Notes: generated by a model from the sequence alone, not told the origin. Shown: positions 18,543-27,335, counted from the first letter of the stretch. The stretch: 47,428 nt of DNA from Vitreoscilla sp. (GCA_018780145.1 JADMKA010000003.1:1-47428); one strand, 5' to 3'. Numbers and translations: made by a program.

Positions 18543-19517
18543 ATGCTCAACGTTTTCACGCTGGACAAAGGCCGCCTGAACGGCCGCCTGCTGCAAGAAG
18601 AGATCGATTCCGCCGCCGAACTGGCCGAGGTCCAGCCGGTCTGGGTCGACCTCGAGTCGCCCACCGCCGAGGAGATCGGCTGGATCCATGGCCGCTTCGG
18701 CCTGCGCATCCCCGACAACATCGTCGACGACGACCTCGAAGAGTCCGCCCGCTTCTACGAGGAGGACAACGGCGAGCTGCACATCCGCTCCGACTTCCTG
18801 ATCGACGACGACGTCACGCCTCGGAACGTGCGGGTGGCCTTCATCCTGTTCAACAACGTGCTGTTCTCGGTGCACGCGGAGGACCTGCCGGTGTTCCGCC
18901 TGCTGCGCCTGCGGGCCCGCCGCATCCCGGCGCTGATCGAGGACGCCAAGGACGTGCTGCTCAAGCTCTACGACGCCGACGCGGAGTACTCCGCCGACGC
19001 GCTCGAGGGCATCTACGACAGCCTGGAGGCCGTGAGTGCGCGCGTGCTCAAGCAGGACGTGGACGACCGCGCTGCCGGCGAGGCCCTGGCCGCCATCGCC
19101 AAGGAAGAGGACCTGAACGGCCGCATCCGGCGCAACGTGATGGACACCCGCCGCGCTGTCAGCTTCATGATGCGCAGCCGCATGCTCAACGCCGAGCAGT
19201 TCGAGGAGTCGCGCCAGATCCTGCGCGACATCGACTCGCTGGATTCGCACACCGCGTTTCTCTTCGACAAGATCAACTTCCTGATGGACGCCACGGTCGG
19301 CTTCATCAACATCAACCAGAACAAGATCATCAAGATCTTCTCGGTGGCCTCGGTGGCGCTGCTGCCGCCGACGCTGATCGCCAGCGTCTACGGCATGAAC
19401 TTCGCCCACATGCCCGAGCTGGCCCAGCCCTGGGGCTACCCGTTCGCGCTGGGCCTGATGGTGGCCTCGGTGGCGGCGCCGCTGATCTACTTCCGCCGCA
19501 AGGGCTGGATGAGGTAG
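18543..19517 (+). CDS. corA: CorA-family magnesium/cobalt transporter
   Basis: Pentameric inner-membrane channel for divalent cations. 324 aa from the ATG at 18543, preceded by GGAAG; a GTG at 18522 in the same frame is less likely. The long cytoplasmic N-terminal domain ends in a stalk helix ([20 protein letters not shown], about 236-255). The two C-terminal membrane helices follow ([25 protein letters not shown], then [19 protein letters not shown]), with the diagnostic YGMNF pore motif and a basic C-terminus. Divergent from hpf; see the promoter, palindrome and leader entries. Confidence 0.96.
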   Translation: MLNVFTLDKGRLNGRLLQEEIDSAAELAEVQPVWVDLESPTAEEIGWIHGRFGLRIPDNIVDDDLEESARFYEEDNGELHIRSDFLIDDDVTPRNVRVAFILFNNVLFSVHAEDLPVFRLLRLRARRIPALIEDAKDVLLKLYDADAEYSADALEGIYDSLEAVSARVLKQDVDDRAAGEALAAIAKEEDLNGRIRRNVMDTRRAVSFMMRSRMLNAEQFEESRQILRDIDSLDSHTAFLFDKINFLMDATVGFININQNKIIKIFSVASVALLPPTLIASVYGMNFAHMPELAQPWGYPFALGLMVASVAAPLIYFRRKGWMR

Positions 19518-19639
19518 TAGAGCCACTTGAAGGCGGCGGCTCCTGCGGAGCGCCAATAAGTCACTGCGGATGCGACCCGTTGCATCTGGCGGGGTTTCCT
19601 CTGCTCAATGCTGCGGCGCACTCGCACGAAGAGCAGGCC

Positions 19640-20101
19640 ATGAACACATTGCTCGCCGCCGGTCTCTTTGCCGCCTGCGCGGCTGCCAGCTCTGCGGCGC
19701 TGGCCCAGTTCACCAAGGTGCCGATGCCGCTGCGCGCAGAAAGCCCGGGCGTGTCCCAGGCGCAAACCGAGCAGGCCTACCGGCGCGATGCGGCGCAGCG
19801 CGTCTACGCTGCGTTTCCGGCGCACATCCACAAGGGCAAGTTGCCGCCGCTGATGTACGCCATCGCGATCACGGAGACCGATGTGGATGCCACCGGGCAG
19901 ATCACCGATGTGCGTCTCACCCGAGAGCCGGCCGCCGCGAAGGAAGTGGGGCCCTGGGTCGTCGCGTTGTTGCGCCAAATGGTCCGGCTGCCGGCGCCGG
20001 CCCAGATGGAGCGCGCCACCTACAAGGACATCTGGCTGGTCGACAAGAGCGGCAAGTTCCAGCTCGACACCCTCACCGAGGGCCAGCGCAGCGGGCTATG
20101 A
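19640..20101 (+). CDS. Small exported protein, possibly TonB C-terminal-like
   Basis: 153 aa. A clear signal peptide (hydrophobic run with ALAQ cleavage site near residue 22-23) predicts export to the periplasm. The middle part LMYAIAITETDVDATGQITDVRLTR, followed by a PWVVALLRQMVRLPAP helix, resembles the carboxylate-side fold of TonB C-terminal domains, but there is no membrane anchor or proline-rich spacer, so it is not a normal TonB. I do not recognise a named family. A weak hairpin (19539-19551) separates it from corA. The last 6 nt overlap the end of the minus-strand NTF2-like gene. Confidence 0.75.
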   Translation: MNTLLAAGLFAACAAASSAALAQFTKVPMPLRAESPGVSQAQTEQAYRRDAAQRVYAAFPAHIHKGKLPPLMYAIAITETDVDATGQITDVRLTREPAAAKEVGPWVVALLRQMVRLPAPAQMERATYKDIWLVDKSGKFQLDTLTEGQRSGL

Positions 20102-20533
20102 GCCGCTGCCGAGCCGGCGCTTCAACCAGCGCATCAGCCCACCCAGCAGCGGCAGCTTCTCGTACAGCTCTTCGGCGGCATCCCAGTAGTCGCGGTGCAG
20201 GTCGATGCGGCCATCGGGCGCGAAGCGAAGGTGGCTGGCGCCGTGGATGCGCATGGGCCTGCCGCGCAGGCTGAAATCGAAGTCCCAGGTCAGCACGCAG
20301 TCGGGGCCGCTACCGATGGCCTCGCGCACGCTGAATCGCGGCTCGCCCAGGCTGTCGAACATGTGGGCAAAGATGCGGCGGATCGGCTCGACGCCGACCA
20401 CCTCGTTGAAGGGGTCCTTGAAGCGTGCGCCTTCGGTGTAGTAGTGGTCCCAGCGCGCCAGGTCGCCTGGCGCCAGTTGCTCGAACAGGGTGATCACCCG
20501 GTCGATGTGGGGCTCGGGGTGGCGCGCCGTCAT
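20096..20533 (-). CDS. NTF2-like/SnoaL-type protein, last gene of the lipid operon
   Basis: 145 aa, no signal peptide, so cytoplasmic. The pattern HIDRVITLFEQLAPGDLARWDHYY, then ARFKDPFNEVVGVEPIRRIFAHMF and HLRFAPDGRIDLHRDYWDAAEELY, is that of small cone-shaped NTF2-like proteins, which bind small hydrophobic ligands or act as simple isomerases or hydratases. It starts 7 nt after the SDR gene and is the last of eight co-directional genes; a role on a modified lipid or its product is inferred from that. Confidence 0.85.
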   Translation of the reverse strand: MTARHPEPHIDRVITLFEQLAPGDLARWDHYYTEGARFKDPFNEVVGVEPIRRIFAHMFDSLGEPRFSVREAIGSGPDCVLTWDFDFSLRGRPMRIHGASHLRFAPDGRIDLHRDYWDAAEELYEKLPLLGGLMRWLKRRLGSGS

Positions 20534-20540
20534 CGCTGGC

Positions 20541-21326
20541 TCACAACCCGGTGGCGCGGCGCACCACCGATTCGTACAGGCCCATGGGCAGGCAGCTCAG
20601 GGCTTTCAGCCACAGCGTGAAACGGCGTGGGAAGTGCAGCTCGAAATCGCCGCGGGCCCAGCCGCGCAGCATGGCCTCGGCGGCCTGCGCCGGAGCGATC
20701 AGGCCCGGCATGCGGAAGTCATTGCCGGCCGTCAGCGGCGTCGCGACGAAACCCGGGTTGACCACCGAGATCCCCACGCCCAACGGCGCCAGATCCAGGT
20801 GCAGCGACTGGGCCAGGTGGATCAGGGCGGCCTTGGTGGGCCCGTAGGCCAGCGAATTGGGCAGGCCACGGTAGCCGGCCACGCTGGCCACCAGGCTCAG
20901 GTGGGCCGGCTGGCCGGAGGCGGCCTGGGCGCGCAGGGTGGGCAGCACCGCTCCCACCACATGCAGCGCGCCGCCCACGTTGACCTGCTGGTGGTGCAAC
21001 ATCACGTCGAGATCGAACTCGGTGGCGCGCATCGGCTGGTAGATGCCGGCACAGTAAAGCACCAGGTCGAGCCGGCCGTGGCGCGCCAGCAGGGCGTCGG
21101 CGGCCGCCTGCACCGCGGCGCGGTCGGTCGCATCCAGCGGCAGCGCCTCGCTGCCAGGGTGGGTGGCAGCGATTGCGTTCAGGCCGGCGGCGCCGCGCGC
21201 CGAGACGATCACCGTCGCGCCCTGGGCATGCAACGCTTCGGCGAGCGCCCGGCCGATCCCGGTGGAGGCGCCGACCAGCCAGGCGACGCGCCCGCGCCAT
21301 TCGGTGATCGGGGGATTCAGCGGCAT
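20541..21326 (-). CDS. Short-chain dehydrogenase/reductase
   Basis: 261 aa cytosolic NAD(P)-dependent oxidoreductase. The nucleotide loop is GASTGIG (19-25), CAGIY is near 92-96, and the catalytic Ser148, Tyr161 and Lys165 are in ASVAG and YGPTK. PGFVATPLT follows. The C-terminal region (PRRFTLWLKALSCLPMGLYESV) is amphipathic and could bind membrane. The gene set around it (Cfa-type methyltransferase, FAD oxidoreductase, DUF1365) suggests a lipid substrate. It starts 7 nt after the DUF3833 gene. Confidence 0.93.
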   Translation of the reverse strand: MPLNPPITEWRGRVAWLVGASTGIGRALAEALHAQGATVIVSARGAAGLNAIAATHPGSEALPLDATDRAAVQAAADALLARHGRLDLVLYCAGIYQPMRATEFDLDVMLHHQQVNVGGALHVVGAVLPTLRAQAASGQPAHLSLVASVAGYRGLPNSLAYGPTKAALIHLAQSLHLDLAPLGVGISVVNPGFVATPLTAGNDFRMPGLIAPAQAAEAMLRGWARGDFELHFPRRFTLWLKALSCLPMGLYESVVRRATGL

Positions 21327-21333
21327 GGTGGTG

Positions 21334-21876
21334 TCACGGTTTGTAGAACGAGAGTGTCACCTCGCCCAGGCGGATGCCGAACTTGCTCATCACGGCCTTG
21401 TTCAGCATGACCTTGTCGTCCATCAGGTACATCCAGTCGTCGAACTGCACCTCCCAGACCTGGCCGTCCACCGGCAAGGCCAGGGTGTAGCGCCAGTTGA
21501 GCGCGTTGCCACGGGCCTGGCCGACGGCGCTGCCGACCACGTCGTCGGCACGGCCGGTGTACCGGCCGTCGGCACCGCGCGAGAGCTTCCAGACCCGGCG
21601 CTGCGTGCTGCCGTCGCTGTAGCGGAAGTCCTCTTCCAGCACGCCCTCGTCGCCTGACCAACGGCCGTTCAGGGCCACCGTGAAGCGCTTGACGACCTTT
21701 CCGGACCGGTCCGTGAACAGCCCATGGGCGGCCATCGGCCCGTTGAAGTACTGGCGCAGGTCCAGCACCGGCGTGTCATTGGCGTAGTCGGCCGGGGTCG
21801 GGCCGGCACAGCCCGACAGGGCGGTGCCGACAACCAGGGCCGCCATGGCGGCCCAACGTGCGGGCAGGGAGGTCAT
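21334..21876 (-). CDS. DUF3833-family lipoprotein
   Basis: 180 aa with a lipobox ending TALSGC (Cys23), so a predicted envelope lipoprotein. The body reads LRQYFNGPMAAHGLFTDRSG, VLEEDFRYSDGSTQRRVW and ALNWRYTLALPV, as in DUF3833. The lipocalin-like beta pattern would suit carrying a lipid, but the function is not known. It overlaps the MFS gene by 4 nt and is regularly seen beside cfa/DUF1365 genes in proteobacteria. Confidence 0.88.
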   Translation of the reverse strand: MTSLPARWAAMAALVVGTALSGCAGPTPADYANDTPVLDLRQYFNGPMAAHGLFTDRSGKVVKRFTVALNGRWSGDEGVLEEDFRYSDGSTQRRVWKLSRGADGRYTGRADDVVGSAVGQARGNALNWRYTLALPVDGQVWEVQFDDWMYLMDDKVMLNKAVMSKFGIRLGEVTLSFYKP

Positions 21877-23135
21877 CGTGGGTGTTCCTTTCGAATCCAC
21901 AGGCGCCACAGGGCCAGCAGGGCCAGGGCCTTCAGGGCGCAGGGCAGCGCGGCGTAGACCAGGGACAGGGCCAGGCCGCCGCTGCCGCCGGTGTGCCCGG
22001 GCTGGTAGCCCAGGGCCTGCAGCAGCGGCAGGGCCAGGCCGGCGGCGAGCGCGAGGTTGAGCTTGGTGGCGGCGTTCCACCAGCCGAAGGCGACCCCTTC
22101 GTCCTGCGCCGGGCTGTCGCGCAGCAGCCCGGCGAGCAGGGCCGGTGGCACGCACAGGTCAGCCCCGAGCGCGGCGCCGCTGGCCACGCAGACGGCGGCA
22201 AACCACAGCCCGTCGCCGGGCCCGAGGGCCACCGCGCCGACGAAGGCCAGGATCGACAGCGCCATGCCGAGCGCCCAGCCGGGTGCCAACCCGATGCGGG
22301 CCACAACCCGCACCCACAGCGGCAGCGACAGCGCCGCCGCGGCGAAGTACAGGCCGAGCAGGACGGGTTCGCCCTCGGGCCATTGCAGCCGGTCGCGGAT
22401 GAAGAACAGCACCAGCGTGGCGGGCAGCGCGCTGGCCACCCCGTTGAGCAGGTAGACGCCGAGCAGCCGCCGGAAACGCGGCTCGCGCCAGGGTGCCCAC
22501 GGGTGCGATGGCGGCGTGTTCGAGCGCGCCGGCGGCGGCGACGGTGCGGCCGCCCACCCCAGCAGGCCGGCCACCAGCGCGGCGGCCAGGACCAGGCTGG
22601 CCACCTGAAGCCCCAGCGTGCCCGGCAGCACGCTGGCCACGATCACCCCGACCAGGGCCGCGCCTTCTCGCCAGGACACGACCCGGGCGCGTTGCGCTGC
22701 ATCACCGCCCAGGCGAGCGCCCCAGGCATGGTGCAGGACCGACAGCCCGCTGTAGGCCGCGTAGCAACCCACCAGGGCAGCCCCGCACCAAACCAACAAG
22801 GCGGTCTGGCCGCTCACGGCGGGGAAGAACAGGGCCTGGAAGGCGAGGGCCAGCAGCCCGGCGGCCAAGCCGGCGGCCAGCAGCCTGGCGCGCCGCGGCG
22901 CGCCCAGCAGGCGGTCCACGCCCAGTCCGATGAGCGGGTCGGCCACGGCGTCCGCGGCGCGCACCGCCAGCAGCAGCAGGCCCAGGCTGGCCAGCGGCAC
23001 GCCGAACTCGCTGGCGTAGTGGTGGGGCAGCACCACATACAGCGGCAGCGCGACAAACGCCAGAGGCAACCCCATCAGCCCGTAAGCCAGCCCCTGCGGC
23101 GGGGTCAACCCGGCCGCGTGTCCGGCTGCGGTCAT
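21873..23135 (-). CDS. MFS transporter of the GPH (sugar-cation symporter-like) type
   Basis: 420 aa inner-membrane protein with about 12 hydrophobic segments. Near residue 60 DAVADPLIGLGVDRL, a GPH/MelB-like cation-site segment, is present, and the loop after it (RLLGAPRRARLLAAGL) replaces the usual MFS motif. Substrate unknown. Its presence in a lipid operon, together with a lipoprotein and an exported protein, suggests movement of a lipid or precursor, but other roles are possible. It overlaps the genes on both sides by 4 nt. Confidence 0.9.
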   Translation of the reverse strand: MTAAGHAAGLTPPQGLAYGLMGLPLAFVALPLYVVLPHHYASEFGVPLASLGLLLLAVRAADAVADPLIGLGVDRLLGAPRRARLLAAGLAAGLLALAFQALFFPAVSGQTALLVWCGAALVGCYAAYSGLSVLHHAWGARLGGDAAQRARVVSWREGAALVGVIVASVLPGTLGLQVASLVLAAALVAGLLGWAAAPSPPPARSNTPPSHPWAPWREPRFRRLLGVYLLNGVASALPATLVLFFIRDRLQWPEGEPVLLGLYFAAAALSLPLWVRVVARIGLAPGWALGMALSILAFVGAVALGPGDGLWFAAVCVASGAALGADLCVPPALLAGLLRDSPAQDEGVAFGWWNAATKLNLALAAGLALPLLQALGYQPGHTGGSGGLALSLVYAALPCALKALALLALWRLWIRKEHPR

Positions 23136-23680
23136 GGCGCCAGGCCCAGCAACTGGCGGCGCAACTCGGGTTCGGAGGTCCAGGGGGCCAGCCAGATGCC
23201 GAAGAAGAGGCTGGCAAAGCGTGCGTCACGAACCTCGCCGGCGAGCCGGCCGTTGACATGGAAGCGCGCCGCGGCACCCGGCACCTGTGCGCCGGTGATG
23301 CGGTGGCCGGCCTCGACATCCGGAAACAGAGCCCGCATGGCGGCCAGCCAGCGCTTGGCGTCGGCCTCGGCCATCGGCCCCGCGCGGCGCATCTCGGTCA
23401 GTGAGCGTTCGGCGATGCGCGGGCCGCTGAGGGCCCGGGCGTATTCGATCTCCAGTGCCAGCGGCGAACGGTCCAGGGCGCCGGCCGGCACGGGCTCGGG
23501 GGCCCACAGACGGATGTCGTAGATCGCCAGGCCCATGAAGCGCAGCCGGCCCTCGCCCTGCTTGACGATGGGACCGGCCTGCGGCCACTCGGCGCGCAGC
23601 TCTGGAGGTGGGGCCGCCTGCGCACGCACCTGCGCCGCCCAGCCCAGCACGGGCAGCGCGAGGCAGCTGCGGCGCCTCAT
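23132..23680 (-). CDS. Chalcone-isomerase-like exported protein
   Basis: 182 aa with a short twin-basic signal peptide (MRRRSCLALPVLGWAAQVRAQA). The mature part has GEGRLRFMGLAIYDIRLWAP and ALEIEYARALSG, ending with FFGIWLAPWTSEPELRRQLLG. This is the bacterial chalcone-isomerase-like family, which lacks the plant flavanone active site and probably binds fatty acids. Overlaps of 4 nt on both sides (cfa-type gene upstream, MFS downstream) bind it into the operon. A fatty-acid-binding role in the periplasm is inferred. Confidence 0.87.
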   Translation of the reverse strand: MRRRSCLALPVLGWAAQVRAQAAPPPELRAEWPQAGPIVKQGEGRLRFMGLAIYDIRLWAPEPVPAGALDRSPLALEIEYARALSGPRIAERSLTEMRRAGPMAEADAKRWLAAMRALFPDVEAGHRITGAQVPGAAARFHVNGRLAGEVRDARFASLFFGIWLAPWTSEPELRRQLLGLAP

Positions 23681-24900
23681 TCGCGCTGCAGCGTGAACTG
23701 CATGACGCTGGTGCTGCCGGCGTCGAAGGCGGCCTCGCAATAGGCCAGGTAGAACTCCCACAGACGCATGAAGCGCTCGTCGTAGCCCTGCTCGCGCACG
23801 CGGGCCTCGTGGGCCAAGAAGTCCTGCCGCCAGCGGCGCAGCGTCTCGGCGTAGTCGGCGCCGAAATCCAGCTCGGCGACCACCGTCAGGCCCGCCTGCG
23901 CGGCGGCGGCGCGGAAGGCGCTCGGGCTGGGCAGCAGGCCGCCTGGGAAGATGTACTGCTGGATGAAGTCGGTGCCGCGCACGTAGCGCTCGAACAGGTC
24001 GTCCCGGATGGTGATCGACTGGATGCAGGCGCGGCCGCCGGGCCTGAGCTTGTCGTGCACGCTGCGGAAGAAGGAGGCCCAATAGGCGCGCCCCACGGCC
24101 TCGAACATCTCGATCGAGACGATGCCGTCGAAGCCAGTCTCCGGGATGTCGCGATAGTCCTGCAGGCGCAGCTCGGCCTGCCCCGCCAGGCCCTGCCTGG
24201 CCAGGCGGTCGGTGGCATGGGCCAACTGCTCGTTCGACAAGGTGACGCCGGTGACGTGCAGGCCGTGGTCGCGCGCTGCCAATTCGGCCACGGCGCCCCA
24301 GCCACAGCCGATCTCCAGCAGGCGCTGACCGGGGCGCAACTGGCATTCGTCGATCGCCCGCTGCATCTTGGCCACCTGCGCGCGGGCCAGCGGCTGCGCA
24401 TGGTTGCCGGCAAACCAGGCGCTGGAGTAGTTCATCGTCTCGTCCAGCCAGAGGCGATAGAAGGGGTTGCCCAGGTCGTAGTGGGCCTGGATGTTGCGCC
24501 GGCTGCCATGGCGCGAATTGCGGTTCAGCGCGTGGCGCAGGCGGTACACCAGGGCGCCCCACCAGCTGCCGTGGATGCCGCGCTCCAGCGCCTCCCGGTT
24601 GGCCAGGAACAGGCGCAGCAGCGAGGCCAGGTCCGGCGAGCTCCATTGGCCCTCGACATAGGCCTCGCCGAAGCCGACATCGCCTGATCGCAGCACCGCG
24701 CCGAAGACCGCCCAGCTGGTCAGGCGCAGCCCCGCGTGTGGGGCGTCGCCGGTGCCGAACTGCAGGATCTGGCCGTCCGGGCATTGCAGCGTCAGGGTGC
24801 CGACCCGCAACCGGTGCAGCAGGCCCAGCGCGCTGCGGGCAGCCGCCGAGGCCGCGGGCAGGCTCGCTTCGGTGGGGCGGGCAAGGGTGGACGTGTTCAT
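23677..24900 (-). CDS. cfa: Cyclopropane-fatty-acyl-phospholipid synthase-family methyltransferase
   Basis: SAM-dependent enzyme acting on double bonds of membrane phospholipid acyl chains. 407 aa from the ATG at 24900. The SAM site is LEIGCGWG (195-202); NIQAHYDLGNPFYRLWLD (136-153) is also conserved. By alignment from memory to E. coli Cfa, the bicarbonate ligands Glu267, Ile296 and Tyr350 are present, but the Cys139 position is Ser160 (YSSAW) and the His266 position is Gln294 (IQSITI). It may therefore methylate without ring closure or make another product. Overlaps DUF1365 by 4 nt and the next gene by 4 nt. The frame is open upstream to 24993, an unlikely start. Confidence 0.93.
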   Translation of the reverse strand: MNTSTLARPTEASLPAASAAARSALGLLHRLRVGTLTLQCPDGQILQFGTGDAPHAGLRLTSWAVFGAVLRSGDVGFGEAYVEGQWSSPDLASLLRLFLANREALERGIHGSWWGALVYRLRHALNRNSRHGSRRNIQAHYDLGNPFYRLWLDETMNYSSAWFAGNHAQPLARAQVAKMQRAIDECQLRPGQRLLEIGCGWGAVAELAARDHGLHVTGVTLSNEQLAHATDRLARQGLAGQAELRLQDYRDIPETGFDGIVSIEMFEAVGRAYWASFFRSVHDKLRPGGRACIQSITIRDDLFERYVRGTDFIQQYIFPGGLLPSPSAFRAAAAQAGLTVVAELDFGADYAETLRRWRQDFLAHEARVREQGYDERFMRLWEFYLAYCEAAFDAGSTSVMQFTLQRE

Positions 24901-25697
24901 GGGTTCACGGGGCCAGCGGTGGGGTGCGGGGGCGAGCTCACCGCCTGACGGGGCGGCTCGGGCTTGCGGAAGAACGGAACGCCTTGCCACCACAGGCGCA
25001 GCGCCTGCCAGTGGATCCGGGCGACGACGCCCAGGCTCATCAGCGGCATGCGCAGCACGGCGCCGCGAAGGCTGGCCGAGTCCAGCGGCACCAACCGGCC
25101 GGACACGCTGGTCAGCAGCAGCGGGCCGGCCTCGTCGTCGTGCTCGATGCGGGCGACGGTGCGCAGCGGCTGCCCGCCGTCGCCCAGGGTGCGCATGAAG
25201 CGGAACCGGTAGCGCCCCGCCGCGCGACAGAACGGCGACACATGGAAGACCTTGCGGGCCTGCATTTCGCGGCCCCAGGCCAGCTCGGCGCCGGCGAGCA
25301 GGTAGCAGTGGCGCTCACCGAAGGTGTTGTTGACCTCCACCAGCACGGCCGCGAGCGAGTTGTCCTCGCGGTGGGCGTACCAGAAGCTGACCGGCTTGAA
25401 GGCGTGGCCCAGCATGCGCGGCAGGCAGTGCAACCAGACCTCGCCGGTGGCATCGACGATGCCCTCTCGCCGCAGCAGTTCGTCGAGCCAGGCCAGGCTG
25501 TCGTCACGCCCATCACCATGGTCCCGGTCATGAAAACCGACCCACGCGAACCGGTTGCGCCGCAGCGCCGGCTCGGGCCGTTCGCGCAAGTGCCGCATCG
25601 GCAGCAGCAGGAAGAAGGTCGGGTAGGCGAAGGCGTTCCGGACCGGCCGCAGCCGGGCGTGCCGCACTTCACCGATGCCGAGCAGCGCGCCGCTCAT
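24897..25697 (-). CDS. DUF1365-family protein
   Basis: 266 aa, function unknown. Family hallmarks are GEVRHARLRPVRNAFAYPTF at the N-terminus, RMLGHAFKPVSFWYAHRED near 120-138, VEVNNTFGERHCYLL near 145-160, KVFHVSPF near 176 and the C-terminal LGVVARIHWQALRLWWQGVPF. DUF1365 nearly always travels with an FAD amine-oxidase-like protein and a Cfa homologue, exactly the order here. It overlaps the FAD gene by one base (TGATG) and cfa by 4 nt. Confidence 0.92.
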   Translation of the reverse strand: MSGALLGIGEVRHARLRPVRNAFAYPTFFLLLPMRHLRERPEPALRRNRFAWVGFHDRDHGDGRDDSLAWLDELLRREGIVDATGEVWLHCLPRMLGHAFKPVSFWYAHREDNSLAAVLVEVNNTFGERHCYLLAGAELAWGREMQARKVFHVSPFCRAAGRYRFRFMRTLGDGGQPLRTVARIEHDDEAGPLLLTSVSGRLVPLDSASLRGAVLRMPLMSLGVVARIHWQALRLWWQGVPFFRKPEPPRQAVSSPPHPTAGPVNP

Positions 25698-27028
25698 CAG
25701 GCCGCCTGGCGCCAGGCCGAATCCACCGACCAGCGGGCCTTCAGCGCGTCGACCACCGCCAAGCCCGAGGCCAGGCCGTCTTCGTGGAAGCCATAACGTG
25801 TCCAGGCGCCGCAGAACCACACATGGCCACGCCCCTGCAGCGACGGCAGGCGGCGCTGTGCGGCAACCGCGGCGCGATCGAACACCGGGTGGGCGTAGTC
25901 GAACTCTCCCTGAACCGTGCAGGGGTGCGGTTCGCGGATCGGGTTCAGCGACACGATCACCGGGCGTGCCCAGGGCAGCGGCTGCAGCTTGTTGAGCAGG
26001 TAGTGCAGGCAGACCTCGCTGGCGTCGGTGGCGGCGGGCCGGGCACCTTCGTAGTTCCAGGCGGCCCAGGCCCGCTGGCGCCGGGGCAGCAGGCTGGCGT
26101 CGGTGTGCAGGACGGCGCGGTTGGGTTGCGTCCGGATGGCGCCCAACACCGCGCGCTCGTCGGCCGAGGCATCGGCCAGCAGGGCCAGGCTTTGCGGTGC
26201 ATGGCAGGCCAGCACCACCTCGTCGAAGCGTTCGCTGCCGTGGTCGGTGTCGACCCAGACGCCAGCGGTGCCGCCGTCCGCGCCGGGCGGCTGGCGGCGC
26301 ACCGCGCGCACCGGGTGGTTGCGGCGGGCGTCGGGCAGTTGCGACACCAGCTTGTCCACGTAGTGGCGTGAACCGCCCTGCACGGTGAACCAGCGCGGCC
26401 GGTCGTTGACCTGCAGTAGGCCGTGATTGTGGCAAAAGCGGATCAGCGTGCCGACCGGAAAGCGCAGCATCTGCGCCGTGGGGCAGGACCAGATACAGCC
26501 GATCATCGGCAGGAAGTAGGCGTCCCGGAACATCGGGCCGAAGCGGTGCTCGGCGAGGAAATCGCCCACCGGCTGGGACAGGACCGCGTCGTCGCCCCGC
26601 TCCGCCAGCGCTGTCGCCAGGCGGTTGAAGCGCAGGATGTCGGCCAGCATGCCCCAGAAGCGCGGTGAGACGAGGTTGCGGCGTTGCGCGAACACCGAGC
26701 CCAGGTCAGCGCCACTCCACTCCAGGCCCAACCGTGGCGCCTGGACGGAGAACGACATGTCCGATGCGGCGGTGTCCACGCCCAGCCGCTCGAACAGGCC
26801 GATCAGCTTGGGGTAGGTGCGTTCGTTGTAGACCAGGAAGCCGGTGTCGACGCCAAAGGTCTCGCCATCCAGCGTGAGATCCACCGTGTGGGCGTGGCCG
26901 CCGAAGCGGGCATCGGACTCGAACAGCGTGACCTGGGTGCCCGCCGTGTCATGTGCCAGGTGCCATGCCGCCGAGAGCCCGGCCACCCCGGAGCCGACGA
27001 CGGCCACCCGGCGGGGGGTGGCGCTCAC
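25697..27028 (-). CDS. FAD-dependent amine-oxidase-like oxidoreductase, first gene of the lipid operon
   Basis: 443 aa flavoprotein. The GTG at 27028 is preferred because GAGGGG lies 7 nt upstream; a TTG at 27055 is less likely. The FAD-binding loop is VVGSGVAGLSAAWHL near 8-22, with the E-R-FGGHAH pattern near 39-47 and DTGFLVYNERTYPKL near 61. The C-terminal WFCGAWTRYGFHEDGLASG closes the flavin site. This family is annotated as a cyclopropane/fatty-acid-associated oxidoreductase; in Rhodobacter a homologous gene set is tied to singlet oxygen and to methylated or furan fatty acids. Substrate here is inferred, not shown. Confidence 0.92.
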   Translation of the reverse strand: MSATPRRVAVVGSGVAGLSAAWHLAHDTAGTQVTLFESDARFGGHAHTVDLTLDGETFGVDTGFLVYNERTYPKLIGLFERLGVDTAASDMSFSVQAPRLGLEWSGADLGSVFAQRRNLVSPRFWGMLADILRFNRLATALAERGDDAVLSQPVGDFLAEHRFGPMFRDAYFLPMIGCIWSCPTAQMLRFPVGTLIRFCHNHGLLQVNDRPRWFTVQGGSRHYVDKLVSQLPDARRNHPVRAVRRQPPGADGGTAGVWVDTDHGSERFDEVVLACHAPQSLALLADASADERAVLGAIRTQPNRAVLHTDASLLPRRQRAWAAWNYEGARPAATDASEVCLHYLLNKLQPLPWARPVIVSLNPIREPHPCTVQGEFDYAHPVFDRAAVAAQRRLPSLQGRGHVWFCGAWTRYGFHEDGLASGLAVVDALKARWSVDSAWRQAA

Positions 27029-27273
27029 TGGCCGCCCCTCGCGACGAGAAGACAAGGCAGCCGCGCAGCACCCGGGAACGAAGGAGGGAGGGAGGGAGGA
27101 GGAGAGGCGCTCCCGGGCGACATCCAGACGGGCTGGAAGGCTGCGCGGCTGAAAGAATGCGGACGCTCATGGACAGAGCCTGCTCGTGCCGGAAAGTTCC
27201 GCGGCGCCGGTTGGCGCCGGGCGCCACCAAAGGGTGGATGTGGAGCAGGCGAAAGGGTGGAAGGCCTCATGAT

Positions 27274-27286
27274 TTGTCCTGGACAA
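27274..27286. promoter_or_regulatory. Candidate LitR operator 1
   Basis: TTGTCC-T-GGACAA, a perfect 6-bp inverted repeat around one base. Matches site 2 at 10 of 13 positions. Lies about 246 nt upstream of the first operon gene, in the part facing the leftward transcript. Confidence 0.6.
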
Positions 27287-27335
27287 GATGGCGGCAGAAA
27301 CTGATGATGCGCTAGCTTCAGCAAAATAGGAAGTT

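Noticed and set aside
18490-18579. Short ORF (29 codons) overlapping the corA start, as a possible leader peptide
   Set aside because: No ribosome-binding site and no run of regulatory codons; the overlap is easily chance.
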